Origin: Hydractinia symbiolongicarpus
Taxonomy: Eukaryota; Cnidaria; Hydrozoa; Anthoathecata; Hydractiniidae
Length of the DNA stretch: 64,000 nt
Assembly: GCF_029227915.1 (NCBI RefSeq)
Contig: NC_079882.1
Span: forward strand, 32,728,001 to 32,792,000
Direction of reading: 5' to 3'
A model generated the notes under the pieces. The model ran no database searches and had not been told where the DNA came from. It saw nothing but the letters and a program-made list of their open reading frames with translations. How positions within the stretch are numbered: the stretch's first letter is position 1; each line of letters opens with the position of its first letter. Of the stretch, positions 48,593 through 61,332 are shown piece after piece. Both the position numbers and the translations under genes were made by a program.

Positions 48593-50009
48593 CTGAAACG
48601 CATGAGACTTGTAGTTGTCAAAAATGTTTTCATTTTTGATGAGACGCTTAATGAGAGAGGTTTAATCGCCGGCAAACGAAATCCCGCGTTTTCCCGTAAA
48701 TCCGGGGCTTGGCCCGTATAGTCGAATGTATACAAAGAAAGTACCCTGTAAGTAAACTCATTTCCAGAACGATTTTTTAAATTATTTTTCCACCACTAAA
48801 GCGCATAAGACTTGTAGTTTTTAAAAATGTTTTCATTTTTGATGAGACGCTGAATAAAAGCAGTTTAATCGCTGGCAAACGAAAATCCGCGATTTCCCGT
48901 AAATCCCGAACTCGGCCGTATAGTCAAAAGTATACAAAGAAAGTACCCAGGGAGCAAACTCAATTCCCGAACGATTTTTTAAATTATTTTTTCACCACTA
49001 AAACGCATGAGACTTGTAGTTGTCAAAAATGTTTTCATTTTTGATGAGACTCTTAATGAAAGAGGTTTAATCGCCGGCAAACGAAATCCCGCGTTTTCCC
49101 GTAAATCCGGGGCTTGGCCCGTATAGTCGAATGTATACAAAGAAAGTACCCAGGGAGTAAACTCATTTCCCGAGCGATTTTTTAAATTTTTTTTTCACCA
49201 CTAAAACGCATGAGACTTGTAGTTTTCAAAAATGTTTTTATTTTTGATGAGACGCTGAATAAAAGAAGTTTAATCGCCGGCAAACGAAAACCCGCGATTT
49301 CCCGTAAATCCCGGCTTGGCCGGTATAGTCAAAAGTATACAAAGAAAGTACCCAGGGAGTAAACTCATTCCCCGAAGGATTTTTTAAATTATTTTTTCAC
49401 CACTAAAACGCATGAGACTTGTAGTTTTCAAAAATGTTTTCATTTTTGATGAGACGCTGAATAAAAGAAGTTTAATCGCCGGCAAACGAAAACCCGCGAT
49501 TTCCCGTAAATCCCGGCTTTGTCGGTATAGTCAAAAGTATACAAAGAAAGTACCCAGGGAGTAAACTCATTTCCCGAACGATTTTTTAAATTATTTTTTC
49601 ACCACTAAAACGCTGAGACTTGTAGTTTTCAAAAATGTTTTCATTTTTGATGAGACGCTGAATAAAAGCAGTTTAATCGCCGGCAAACGAAAATCCGCGA
49701 TTTCCCGTAAATCCCGGACTCGGCCCGTATAGTCAAAAGTATACAAAGAAAGTACCCAGGGAGTAAACTCATTTCCCGAACGATTTTTTAATTTTTTTTT
49801 CCCCCACTAAAACGCATGAGACTTGTAGTTGTCAAAAATGTTTTCATTTTTGATGAGACGCTTAATGAAAGAGGTTTAATCGCCGGTAAACGAAATCCGG
49901 CGTTTTACCGTAAATCCGGGGCTTGGCCCGCATAGTCGAATGTATACAAAGAAAGTACCCAGGGAGTAAACTCATTTCCCGAACAATTTTTTAAATTTTT
50001 TTTTCACCA
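48593..50009 (+). repeat. 7-monomer HOR, copy 4
   Basis: Monomers 48796-49605 match 40500-41308 at offset 8296-8297, and 48593 and 49807 fill the flanking places. It is more diverged than the other copies, with GGAGCAAAC near 48951, CGAGCG near 49172, GGCTTTGTCGGTA near 49515 and a CCCCCACTAAA start near 49801. Confidence 0.82.
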
Positions 50010-50616
50010 CTAAAACGCATGAGACTTGTAGTTTTCAAAAATGTTTTCATTTTTGATGAGACGCTGAATAAAAGAAGTTTAATCGCCGGCAAACAAAAAC
50101 CCGCGATTTCCCGTAAATCCCGGGCTTGGCACGTATAGTCGAATGTATACAAAGAAAGTACCCTGTGAGTAAACCCATTTCCAGAACGATTTTTTAAATT
50201 ATTTTTTCACCACTAAAGCCCATGAGACATGTAGTTTTTAAAAATGTTTTCATTTTTGATGAGACGCTGAATAAAAGAAGTTTAATCGCCGGCAAACGAA
50301 AACCCGCGATTTCCCGTAAATCCCGGCTTGGCTGGTATAGTCAAAAGTATACAAAGAAAGTACCCAGGGAGTAAACTCATTTCCCGAACGATTTTTTAAA
50401 TTATTTTTTCACCACTAAAACGCTGAGACTTGTAGTTTTCAAAAACGTTTTCATTTTTGATGAGACGCTGAATAAAAGCAGTTTAATCGCCGGCAAACGA
50501 AAATCCGCGATTTCCCGTAAATCCCGGACTCGGCCCGTATAGTCAAAAGTATACAAAGAAAGTACCCAGGGAGTAAACTCATTTCCCGAACGATTTTTTA
50601 AATTATTTTTTCACCA
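50010..50616 (+). repeat. Three-monomer link (GGCACGTA, AGCCCATGAG, CTGAG)
   Basis: Monomers 50010, 50213 and 50415. The CTGAG monomer at 50415 and the TTGTC monomer at 50617 repeat 49605 and 49807 at offset 810. GAGACATGTAG near 50224 and AAAAACGTTTTC near 50442 are private; the second changes the dyad arm. Confidence 0.72.
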
Positions 50617-52642
50617 CTAAAACGCATGAGACTTGTAGTTGTCAAAAATGTTTTCATTTTTGATGAGACGCTTAATGAAAGAGGTTTAATCGCCGACAAA
50701 CGAAATCCGGCGTTTTCCTGTAAATCCGGGGCTTGGCCCGCATAGTCGAATGTATACAAAGAAAGTACCCAGGGAGTAAACTCATTTCCCGAACAATTTT
50801 TTAAATTTTTTTTTCACCACTAAAACGCATGAGACTTGTAGTTTTCAAAAATTTTTTCATTTTTGATGAGACGCTTAATCAAATAGGTTTAATCGCCGGA
50901 AAACGAAAACCTGCGATTTCCTGTAAATCCCGGGCTTGGTCCGCATAGTCGAATGTATACAAAGAAAGTACCCTGTGAGTAAACTCATTTCCAGAACGAT
51001 TTTTTAAATTATTTTTTCACCACTAAAACGCATAAGACTTGTAGGTTTTAAAAGGTTTTCATTTTTGATGAGACGCTGAATAAAAGAAGTTTAATCGCCG
51101 GCAAACGAAAACCGGCGATTTCCCGTAAATCCCGGCTTGGCCCGTATAGTTAAAAGTATACAAAGAAAGTACCCAGGGAGTAAACTCATTTCCCGAACGA
51201 TTTTTTAAATTATATTTTCACCACTAAAACGCATGAGACTTGTAGTTTTCAAAAATGTTTTCATTTTTGATGAGACGCTGAATAAAAGAAGTTTAATCGC
51301 CCGCAAACGAAAACCCGCGATTCCCCGTAAATCCCGGGCTTGGCACGTATAGTCAAATGTATACAAAGAAAGTACCCTGTTAGTAAACCCATTTCCAGAA
51401 CGATTTTTTAAATTATTTTTTCACCACTAAAGCCCATGAGACTTGTAGTTTTTAAAAATGTTTTCATTCTTGATGAGACGCTGAATAAAAGAAGTTTAAT
51501 CGCCGGCAAACGAAAACCCGCGATTTCCCGTAAATCCCGGCTTGGCCCGTAAGTCAAAAGTATACAAAGAAAGTACCCAGGAAGTAAACTCATTTCGCGA
51601 AAGATTTTTTAAATTATTTTTTCACCACTAAAACGCATGAGACTTGTAGTTTTCAAAAATGTTTTCATTTTTGATGAGACGCTGAATAAAAGCAGTTTAA
51701 TCGCCGGCAAACGAAAACCTGCGATTTCCCTAAATCCCGGACTCGGCCCGTATAGTCAAAAGTATACAAAGAAAGTACTCAGGGAGTAAACTCATTTCCA
51801 GATCGATTTTTTAAACTATTTTTTCACCACTAAAACGCATGAGACTTGTAGTTTTCAAAAATGTTTTCATTTTTGATGAGACGCTTAATAAAAGAAGTTT
51901 AATCGCCGGCAAACGAAAACCCGCGATTTCCCGTAAATCCCGGCTTGGCCCGTATAGTCAAAAGTATACAAAGAAAGTACCCAGGGAGTAAACTCATTTC
52001 CCGAACGATTTTTTTTAAATTATTTTTTCACCACTAAAACGCATGAGACTTGTAGTTTTCAAAAATGTTTTCATTTTTGATGAGACGCTGAATAAAAGCA
52101 GTTTAATCGCCGGCAAACGAAAATCCGCGATTTCCCGTAAATCCCGGACTCGGCCCGTATAGTCAAAAGTATACAAAGAAAGTACCCAGGGAGTAAACTC
52201 ATTTCCCGAACGATTTTTTAAATTATTTTTTCACCACTAAAACGCATGAGACTTGTAGTTGTCAAAAATGTTTTCATTTTTGATGAGACGCTTAATGAAA
52301 GAGGTTTAATCGCCGGAAAACGAAAACCCGCGATTTCCCGTAAATCCCGGGCTTGGCCCGTATAGTCAAAAGTATACAAAGAAAGTACCCAGGGAGTAAA
52401 CTCATTTCCAGAACGATTTTTTAAATTATTTTTTCACCACTAAAACGCATAAGACTTGTAGTTTTTAAAAAATGTTTTCATTTTTTCTGAGACGCTGAAT
52501 AAAAGAAGTTTAATCGCCGGCAAACGAAAACCCGCGATTTCCCGTAAATCCCGGCTTGGCCCGTATAGTCAAAAGTATACAAAGAAAGTACCCAGGGAGT
52601 AAACTCATTTCCCGAACGATTTTTTAAATTATTTTTTCACCA
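50617..52642 (+). repeat. 10-monomer HOR (2027 bp), copy 1
   Basis: Monomers 50617, 50820 (AATTTTTTC, CAAATAGG), 51023 (GGTTTT), 51224 (GCCCGCAAAC, GATTCCCCG), 51427 (AGCCCATGAG, CATTCTTG), 51628, 51830 (CTTAATAAAAG), 52034, 52237 and 52440. Each has a match 2026-2027 bases downstream. Monomer 51023 is 201 bp because AAAATG is shortened to AAAG inside the dyad (near 51052). Confidence 0.9.
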
Positions 52643-54668
52643 CTAAAACGCATGAGACTTGTAGTTGTCAAAAATGTTTTCATTTTTGATGAGACGCTTA
52701 ATGAAAGAGGTTTAATCGCCGACAAACGAAATCCGGCGTTTTCCCGTAAATCCGGGGCTTGGCCCGCATAGTCGAATGTATACAAAGAAAGTACCCAGGG
52801 AGTAAACTCATTTCCCGAACAATTTTTTAAATTTTTTTTTCACCACTAAAACGCATGAGACTTGTAGTTTTCAAAAATTTTTTCATTTTTGATGAGACGC
52901 TTAATCAAATAGGTTTAATCGCCGGAAAACGAAAACCTGCGATTTCCTGTAAATCCCGGGCTTGGTCCGCATAGTCGAATGTATACAAAGAAAGTACCCT
53001 GTGAGTAAACTCATTTCCAGAACGATTTTTTAAATTATTTTTTCACCACTAAAACGCATAAGACTTGTAGGTTTTAAAAATGTTTTCATTTTTGATGAGA
53101 CGCTGAATAAAAGAAGTTTAATCGCCGGCAAACGAAAACCCGCGATTTCCCGTAAATCCCGGCTTGGCCCGTATAGTTAAAAGTATACAAAGAAAGTACC
53201 CAGGGAGTAAACTCATTTCCCGAACGATTTTTTAAATTATATTTTCACCACTAAAACGCATGAGACTTGTAGTTTTCAAAAATGTTTTCATTTTTGATGA
53301 GACGCTGAATAAAAGAAGTTTAATCGCCCGCAAACGAAAACCCGCGATTCCCCGTAAATCCCGGGCTTGGCACGTATAGTCAAATGTATACAAAGAAAGT
53401 ACCCTGTGAGTAAACCCATTTCCAGAACGATTTTTTAAATTATTTTTTCACCACTAAAGCCCATGAGACTTGTAGTTTTTAAAAATGTTTTCATTCTTGA
53501 TGAGACGCTGAATAAAAGAAGTTTAATCGCCGGCAAACGAAAACCCGCGATTTCCCGTAAATCCCGGCTTGGCCCGTAAGTCAAAAGTATACAAAGAAAG
53601 TACCCAGGAAGTAAACTCATTTCGCGAAAGATTTTTTAAATTATTTTTTCACCACTAAAACGCATGAGACTTGTAGTTTTCAAAAATGTTTTCATTTTTG
53701 ATGAGACGCTGAATAAAAGCAGTTTAATCGCCGGCAAACGAAAACCTGCGATTTCCCTAAATCCCGGACTCGGCCCGTATAGTCAAAAGTATACAAAGAA
53801 AGTACCCAGGGAGTAAACTCATTTCCAGATCGATTTTTTAAACTATTTTTTCACCACTAAAACGCATGAGACTTGTAGTTTTCAAAAATGTTTTCATTTT
53901 TGATGAGACGCTTAATAAAAGAAGTTTAATCGCCGGCAAACGAAAACCCGCGATTTCCCGTAAATCCCGGCTTGGCCCGTATAGTCAAAAGTATACAAAG
54001 AAAGTACCCAGGGAGTAAACTCATTTCCCGAACGATTTTTTTTAAATTATTTTTTCACCACTAAAACGCATGAGACTTGTAGTTTTCAAAAATGTTTTCA
54101 TTTTTGATGAGACGCTGAATAAAAGCAGTTTAATCGCCGGCAAACGAAAATCCGCGATTTCCAGTAAATCCCGGACTCGGCCCGTATAGTCAAAAGTATA
54201 CAAAGAAAGTACCCAGGGAGTAAAGTCATTTCCCGAACGATTTTTTAAATTATTTTTTCACCACTAAAACGCACGAGACTTGTAGTTGTCAAAAATGTTT
54301 TCATTTTTGATGAGACGCTTAATGAAAGAGGTTTAATCGCCGGAAAACGAAAACCCGCGATTTCCCGTAAATCCCGGGCTTGGCCCGTATAGTCGAATGT
54401 ATACAAAGAAAGTACCCTGTGAGTAAACTCATTTCCAGAACGATTTTTTAAATTATTTTTTCACCACTAAAACGCATAAGACTTGTAGGTTTTAAAAATG
54501 TTTTCATTTTTGATGAGACGCTGAATAAAAGAAGTTTAATCGCCGGCAAACAAAAACCTGCGAGTTCCCGTAAATCCCGGCTTGGCCCGTATAGTCAAAA
54601 GTATACAAAGAAAGTACCCAGGGAGTAAACTCATTTCCCGAACGATTTTTAAAATTATTTTTTCACCA
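52643..54668 (+). repeat. 10-monomer HOR (2027 bp), copy 2
   Basis: Same order as copy 1, sharing CAAATAGG (50883 and 52909), GCCCGCAAAC, CATTCTTGATG, CCCGTAAGTC and TTCGCGAAAG. The last monomers (54264 and 54467) differ more from their partners (52237 and 52440), so the edge is blurred. Confidence 0.9.
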
Positions 54669-56490
54669 CTAAAACGAATGAGACTTGTAGTTTTCAAGAA
54701 TGTTTTCATTATTGATGAGACGCTGAATAAAAGCAGTTTAATCGCCGGCAAACGAAAACCCGCGATTTCCCGTAAATCCCGGGCTTGGCACATATAGTCG
54801 AATGTATACAAAGAAAGTACCCTGTGAGTAAACTCATTTCCAGAACGATTTTTTAAATTATTTTTTCACCACTAAAACGCATAAGACTTGTAGTTTTCAA
54901 AAATGTTTTCATTTTTGATGAGACGCTGAATAAAAGAAGTTTAATCGCCGGCAAACGAAAACCCGCGATTTCCCGTAAATCCCGGCTTGGCCCGTATAGT
55001 CAAAAGTATACAAAGAAAGTACCCAGGGAGTAAACTCATTTCCCGAACGATTTTTTAAATTATTTTTTCACCACTAAAACGCTGAGACTTGTAGTTTTCA
55101 AAAATGTTTTCATTTTTGATGAGACGCTGAATAAAAGCAGTTTAATCGCCGGCAAACGAAAATCCGCGATTTTCCGTAAATCCCGGACTCGGCCCGTATA
55201 GTCAAAAGTATACAAAGAAAGTACCCAGGGAGTAAACTCATTTCCCGAACGATTTTTTAAATTATTTTTTCACCACTAAAACGCATGAGACTTGTAGTTT
55301 TCAAAAATGTTTTCATTTTTGATGAGACGCTTAATGAAAGAGGTTTAATCGCCGGCAAACGAAAATCCGCGATTTTCCGTAAATCCCGGACTCGGCCCGT
55401 ATAGTCAAAAGTATACAAAGAAAGTACCCAGGGAGTAAACTCATTTCCCGAACGATTTTTTAAATTATTTTTTCACCACTAAAACGCATGAGACTTGTAG
55501 TTTTCAAAAATGTTTTCATTTTTGATGAGACGCTGAATAAAAGCAGTTTAATCGCCGGCAAACGAAAATCCGCGATTTCCCGTAAATCCCGGACTCGGCC
55601 CGTATAGTCAAAAGTATACAAAGAAAGTACCCAGGGAGTAAACTCATTTCCCGAACGATTTTTTAAATTATTTTTTCACCACTAAAACGCATGAGACTTG
55701 TAGTTTTCAAAAATGTTTTCATTTTTGATGAGACGCTGAATAAAAGCAGTTTAATCGCCGGCAAACGAAAACCCGCGATTTCCCGTAAATCCCGGGCTTG
55801 GCACATATAGTCGAATGTATACAAAGAAAGTGCCCTGTGAGTAAACTCATTTCCAGAACGATTTTTTAAATTATTTTTTCACCACTAAAACGCATAAGAC
55901 TTGTAGTTTTCAAAAATGTTTTCATTTTTGATGAGACGCTGAATAAAAGAAGTTTAATCGCCGGCAAACGAAAACCCGCGATTTCCCGTAAATCCCGGCT
56001 TGGCCCGTATAGTCAAAAGTATACAAGGAAAGTACCCAGGGAGTAAACTCATTTCCCGAACGATTTTTTAAATTATTTTTTCACCACTAAAACGCTGAGA
56101 CTTGTAGTTTTCAAAAATGTTTTCATTTTTGATGAGACGCTGAATAAAAGCAGTTTAATCGCCGGCAAACGAAAATCCGCGATTTTCCGTAAATCCCGGA
56201 CTCGGCCCGTATAGTCAAAAGTATACAAAGAAAGTACCCAGGGAGTAAACTCATTTCCCGAACGATTTTTTAAATTATTTTTTCACCACTAAAACGCATG
56301 AGCTTGTAGTTGTCAAAAATGTTTTCATTTTTGATGAGACGCTTAATGAAAGAGGTTTAATCGCCGGCAAACGAAATCCGGCGTTTTCCCGTAAATCCGG
56401 GGCTTGGCCCGCATAGTCGAATGTATACAAAGAAAGTACCCTGTGAGTAAACTCATTTCCAGAACGATTTTTTAAATTATTTTTTCACCA
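54669..56490 (+). repeat. 5-monomer repeat (1013 bp)
   Basis: Monomers 54872 (ATAAG, TTTTC) and 55074 (CTGAG, GATTTTCCG) recur at 55885 and 56087, and 54669 (GGCACATA, CCTGTGAG) partly recurs at 55682. Private changes are GTGCCCTGTGAG near 55830, CAAGGAAAG near 56025 and ATGAGCTTG near 56300. Confidence 0.82.
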
Positions 56491-57500
56491 CTAAAACGCA
56501 TAAGACTTGTAGGTTTTAAAAATGTTTTTATTTTTGATGAGACGCTAAATAAAAGAAGTTTAATCGCCGGCAAACGAAAACCCGCGATTTCCCGTAAATC
56601 CCGGCTTGGCCCGTATAGTCAAAAGTATACAAAGAAAGTACCCAGGGAGTAAATTCATTTCCCGAACGATTTTTTAAATTATATTTTCACCACTAAAACG
56701 CATGAGACTTGTAGTTTTCAAAAATGTTTTCATTTTTGATGAGACGCTGAATAAAAGAAGTTTAATCGCCGGCAAACGAAAACCCGCGATTTCCCATAAA
56801 TCCCGGGCTTGGCACGTATAGTCGAATGTATACAAAGAAAGTACCCTGTGAGTAAACCCATTTCCAGAACGATTTTTTAAATTATTTTTTCACCACTAAA
56901 GCCCATGAGACTTGTAGTTTTTAAAAATGTTTTCATTTTTGATGAGACGCTGAATAAAAGAAGTTTAATCGCCGGCAAACGAAAACCCGCGATTTCCCGT
57001 AACTCCGGCTTGGCCCGTATAGTCAAAAGTTTACAAAGAAAGTACCCAGGGAGTAAACTCATTTCGCGAACGATTTTTTAAATTATTTTTTCACCACTAA
57101 AACGCATGAGACTTGTAGTTTTCAAAAATGTTTTCATTTTTGATGAGACGCTGAATAAAAGCAGTTTAATCGCCGGCAAACGAAAACCTGCGATTTCCCT
57201 AAATCCCGTACTCGGCCCGTATAGTCAAAAGTATACAAAGAAAGTACCCAGGGAGTAAACTCATTTCCAGATCGATTTTTTAAATTATTTTTTCACCACT
57301 AAAACGCATGAGACTTGTAGTTTTCAAAAATGTTTTCATTTTTGATGAGACGCTTAATAAAAGAAGTTTAATCGCCGGCAAACGAAAACCCGCGATTTCC
57401 CGTAAATCCCGGCTTGGCCCGTATAGTCAAAAGTATACAAAGAAAGTACCCAGGGAGTAAACTCATTTCCCGAACGATTTTTTAATTTTTTTTTTCACCA
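56491..57500 (+). repeat. Partial third copy of the 10-monomer HOR
   Basis: 56491, 56693, 56896, 57097 and 57299 match 53049, 53251, 53454, 53655 and 53857 at offset 3442. The CATTCTTG and CCCGTAAGTC changes of the main copies are absent, so this copy branched earlier or was converted. Confidence 0.78.
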
Positions 57501-58919
57501 CTAAAACGCATGAGACTTGTAGTTTCCAAGAATGTTTTCATTATTGATGAGACGCTGAATAAAAGCAGTTTAATCGCCGGCAAACGAAAACCCGCGATTT
57601 CCCGTAAATCCCGGGCTTGGCACATATAGTCGAATGTATACAAAGAAAGTACCCTGTGAGTAAACTCATTTCCAGAACGATTTTTTAAATTATTTTTTCA
57701 CCACTAAAACGCTGAGACTTGTAGTTTTCAAAAATGTTTTCATGTTTGATGAGACGCTGAATAAAAGCAGTTTAATCGCCGGCAAACGAAAATCCGCGAT
57801 TTCCCGTAAATCCCGGACTCGGCCCGTATAGTCAAAAGTATACAAAGAAAGTACCCAGGGAGTAAACTCATTTCCCGAACGATTTTTTAAATTATTTTTT
57901 CACCACTAAAACGCATGAGACTTGTAGTTGTCAAAAATGTTTTCATTTTTGATGAGACGCTTAATGAAAGAGGTTTAATCGCCGGCAAACGAAATCCGGC
58001 GTTTTCCCGTAAATCCGGGGCTTGGCCCGCATAGTCGAATGTAAACAAAGAAAGTACCCACGGAGTAAACTCATTTCCCGAACAATTTTTTTAATTTTTT
58101 TTTCACCACTAAAACGCATGAGACTTGTAGTTTTCAAAAATGGTTTCATTTTTGATGAGACGCCTAATCAAAGAGGTTTAATCGCCGGAAAACGAAAACC
58201 CGCGATTTCCTGTAAATCCCGGGCTTGGTCCGCATAGTCGAATGTATACAAAGAAAGTACCCTGTGAGTAAACTCATTTCCAGAACGATTTTTTAAATTA
58301 GTTTTTCACCACTAAAACGCATAAGACTTGTAGGTTTTAAAAATGTTTTCATTTTTGATGAGACGCTAAATAAAAGAAGTTTAATCGCCGGCAAACGAAA
58401 ACCCGCGATTTGCCGTAAATCCCGGCTTGGCCCGTATAGTCAAAAGTATACAAAGAAAGTACCCAGGGAGTAAACTCATTTCCCGAACGATTTTTTAAAT
58501 TATATTTTCACCACTAAAACGCATGAGACTTGTAGTTTTCAAAAATGTTTTCATTTTTGATGAGACGCTGAATAAAAGAAGTTTAATTGCCGGCAAACGA
58601 AAACCCGCGATTTCCCATAAATCCCGGGCTTGGCACGTATAGTCGAATGTATACAAAGAAAGTACCCTGTGAGTAAACCCATTTCCAGAACGATTTTTTA
58701 AATTATTTTTTCACCACTAAAGCCCATGAGACTTGTAGTTTTTAAAAATGTTTTCATTTTTGATGAGACGCTGAATAAAAGCAGTTTAATCGCCGGCAAA
58801 CGAAAATCCGCGATTTCCCGTAAATCCCGGACTCGGCCCGTATAGTCAAAAGTATACAAAGAAAGTACCCAGGGAGTAAACTCATTTCCCGAACGATTTT
58901 TTAAATTATTTTTTCACCA
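57501..58919 (+). repeat. Mosaic with a second partial echo of the 10-monomer HOR
   Basis: 57501 resembles 54669 (CATTATTG, GGCACATA). 57704 is a CTGAG monomer. 57906 and 58109 resemble 50617 and 50820. 58312, 58514 and 58717 repeat 56491, 56693 and 56896 at offset 1821, with 58717 a hybrid of an AGCCCATGAG front and a GCAG/AATCCGCG back. Confidence 0.75.
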
Positions 58920-59103
58920 CTAAAACGCATGAGACTTGTAGTTGTCAAAAATGTTTTCATTTTTGATGAGACGCTTAATGAAAGAGGTTTAATCGCCGGA
59001 AAACGAAATCCCGGGCTTGGCCCGTATAGTCGAATGTATACAAAGAAAGCACCCTGTGAGTAAACTCATTTCCAGAACGATTTTTTAAATTATTTTTTCA
59101 CCA
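58920..59103 (+). repeat. Short monomer (184 bp) with a 19-bp internal deletion
   Basis: Neighbours and homologues such as 54264 are 203 bp. Here CGAAAACCCGCG...GTAAATCCCGGG is reduced to CGAAATCCCGGG at about 59004-59014, removing 19 bases of the CpG-rich part. The two sides share short A-run/TCCCG similarity, as expected from slippage or microhomology repair. It is the only monomer of clearly aberrant length that I found. Confidence 0.92.
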
Positions 59104-60116
59104 TTAAAACGCATAAGACTTGTAGGTTTTAAAAATGTTTACATTTTTTGATGAGACGCTGAATAAAAGCAGTTTAATCGCCGGCAAACGAAAACCCGCG
59201 ATTTCCCGTAAATCCCGGGCTTGGCACATATAGTCGAATGTATACAAAGAAAGTACCCTGTGAGTAAACTCATTTCCAGAACGATTTTTTAAATTATTTT
59301 TTCACCACTAAAACGCATAAGACTTGTAGTTTTTAAAAATGTTTTCATTTTTTATGAGACGCTGAATAAAAAAAGTTTAATCGCCGGCAAACGAAAACCC
59401 GCGATTTCCCGTAAATTCCGGCTTGGCCCGTATAGTCAAAAGTATACAAAGAAAGTACCCAGGAAGTAAACTCATTTTCCGAATGATTTTTTAAATTATT
59501 TTTTCACCACTAAAACGCATGAGACTTGTAGTTTTCAAAAATGTTTTCATTTTTGATGAGACGCTGAATAAAAGCAGTTTAATCGCCGGCAAACGAAAAC
59601 CTGCGATTTCCCTAAATCCCGGACTCGGCCCGTATAGTCAAAAGTATACAAAGAAAGTACCCAGGGAGTAAACTCATTTCCAGAACGATTTTTTAAATTA
59701 TATTTTCACCATTAAAACGCATGAGACTTGTAGTTTTCAAAAATGTTTTCATTTTTGATGAGACGCTGAATAAAAGAAGTTTAATCGCCGGCAAACGAAA
59801 ACCCGCGATTTCCCGTAAATTCCGGGCTTGGTCCCTATAGTCAAAAGTATACAAAGAAAGTACCCAGGGAGTAAACTCATTTCCCGAACGATTTTTTATA
59901 TTATTTTTTTACCACTAAACGCATGACACTTGTAGTTTTCAAAAATATTTTCATATTTGATGGGACGCTGAATAAAAGAATTTTAATCGCCGGCAAACGA
60001 AAATCCGCGATTTCCCGTAAATCCCGGACTCGGCCCGTATAGTCAAAAGTATACAAAGAATGTACCCAGGGAGTAAACTCATTTCCCGAACGATTTTTTA
60101 AATTATTTTTTCACCA
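59104..60116 (+). repeat. Mosaic of five monomers
   Basis: 59104 (ATTAAAACG, TTTACATTTTTTG inside the dyad), 59308 (AAAAAAAG), 59510 (GCAG, CCTGCG), 59712 (GAAG, GGTCCCTATA) and 59915 (the TATTTTC/CATATTT dyad variant). Their order does not repeat elsewhere in the window. Confidence 0.75.
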
Positions 60117-61332
60117 CTAAAACGCATGAGACTTGTAGTTGTGAGAAATGTTTTCATTTTTGATGAGACGATTAATGAAAGAGGTTTAATCGCCGGCAAA
60201 CGAAATCCCTCGTTTTCCCGTAAATCCGGGGCTTGGCCCGTATAGTCGAATGTATACAAAGAAAGTACCCAGGGAGTAAACTCATTTCCCGAACGATTTT
60301 TTAAATTTTTTTTTCACCACTAAAACGCATGAGACTTGTAGTTGTCAAAAATGTTTTCATTTTTGATGAGACGCTTAATGAAAGAGGTTTAATCGCCGGA
60401 AAACGAAAACCCGCGATTTCACGTAAATCCCGGGCTTGGCCCGTATAGTCGAATGTATACAAAGAAAGTACCCTGTGAGTAAACTCATTTCCAGAACGAT
60501 TTTTTAAATTATTTTTTCACCACTAAAACGCATAAGACTTGTAGTTTTTAAAAATGTTTTCATTTTTGATGAGACGCTGAATAAAAAAAGTTTAATCGCC
60601 GGCAAACGAAAACCCGCGATTTCCAGTAAATCCCGGCTTGGCCCGTATAGTCAAAAGTATACAAAGAAAGTACCCAGGAAGTAAACTCATTTCCCGAACG
60701 ATTTTTTAAATTATTTTTTCACCACTAAAACGCATGAGACTTGTAGTTTTCAAAAATGTTTTCATTTTTGATGAGACGCTTAATGAAAGAGGTTTAATCG
60801 CCGGCAAACGAAATCCCGCGTTTTCCCGTAAATCCGGGGCTTGGCCCGTATAGTCGAATGTATACAAAGAAAGTACCCAGGGAGTAAATTCATTTCCCGA
60901 ACGATTTTTTAAATTTTTTTTTCACCACTAAAACGCATGAGACTTGTAGTTGTCAAAAATGTTTTCATTTTTGATGAGACGCTTAATGAAAGAGGTTTAA
61001 TCGCCGGAAAACGAAAACCCGCGATTTCCCGTAAATCCCGGGCTTGGCCCGTATAGTCGAATGTATACAAAGAAAGTACCCTGTGAGTAAACTCATTTCC
61101 AGAACGATTTTTTAAATTATTTTTTCACCACTAAAACGCATAAGACTTGTAGTTTTTAAAAATGTTTTCATTTTAGATGAGACGCTGAATAAAAGCAGTT
61201 TAATCGCCGGCAAACGAAAATCCGCGATTTCCCGTAAATCCCGGACTCGGCCGTATAGTCAAAAGTATACAAAGAAAGTACCCAGGGAGTAAACTCAATT
61301 CCCGAACGATTTTTTAAATTATTTTTTCACCA
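60117..61332 (+). repeat. 3-monomer repeat (608 bp), two copies
   Basis: 60117, 60320 and 60523 are followed by 60725, 60928 and 61131 at offset 608 (TTGTC or TTTTC with CTTAATG and GGGGC; TTGTC with GGAAAAC; ATAAG). The third pair differs in the middle: AAAAAAAG at 60523 against GCAG with TTTTAGATG at 61131. 60117 has a private GTGAGAAATG that disrupts the dyad arm. Confidence 0.78.
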
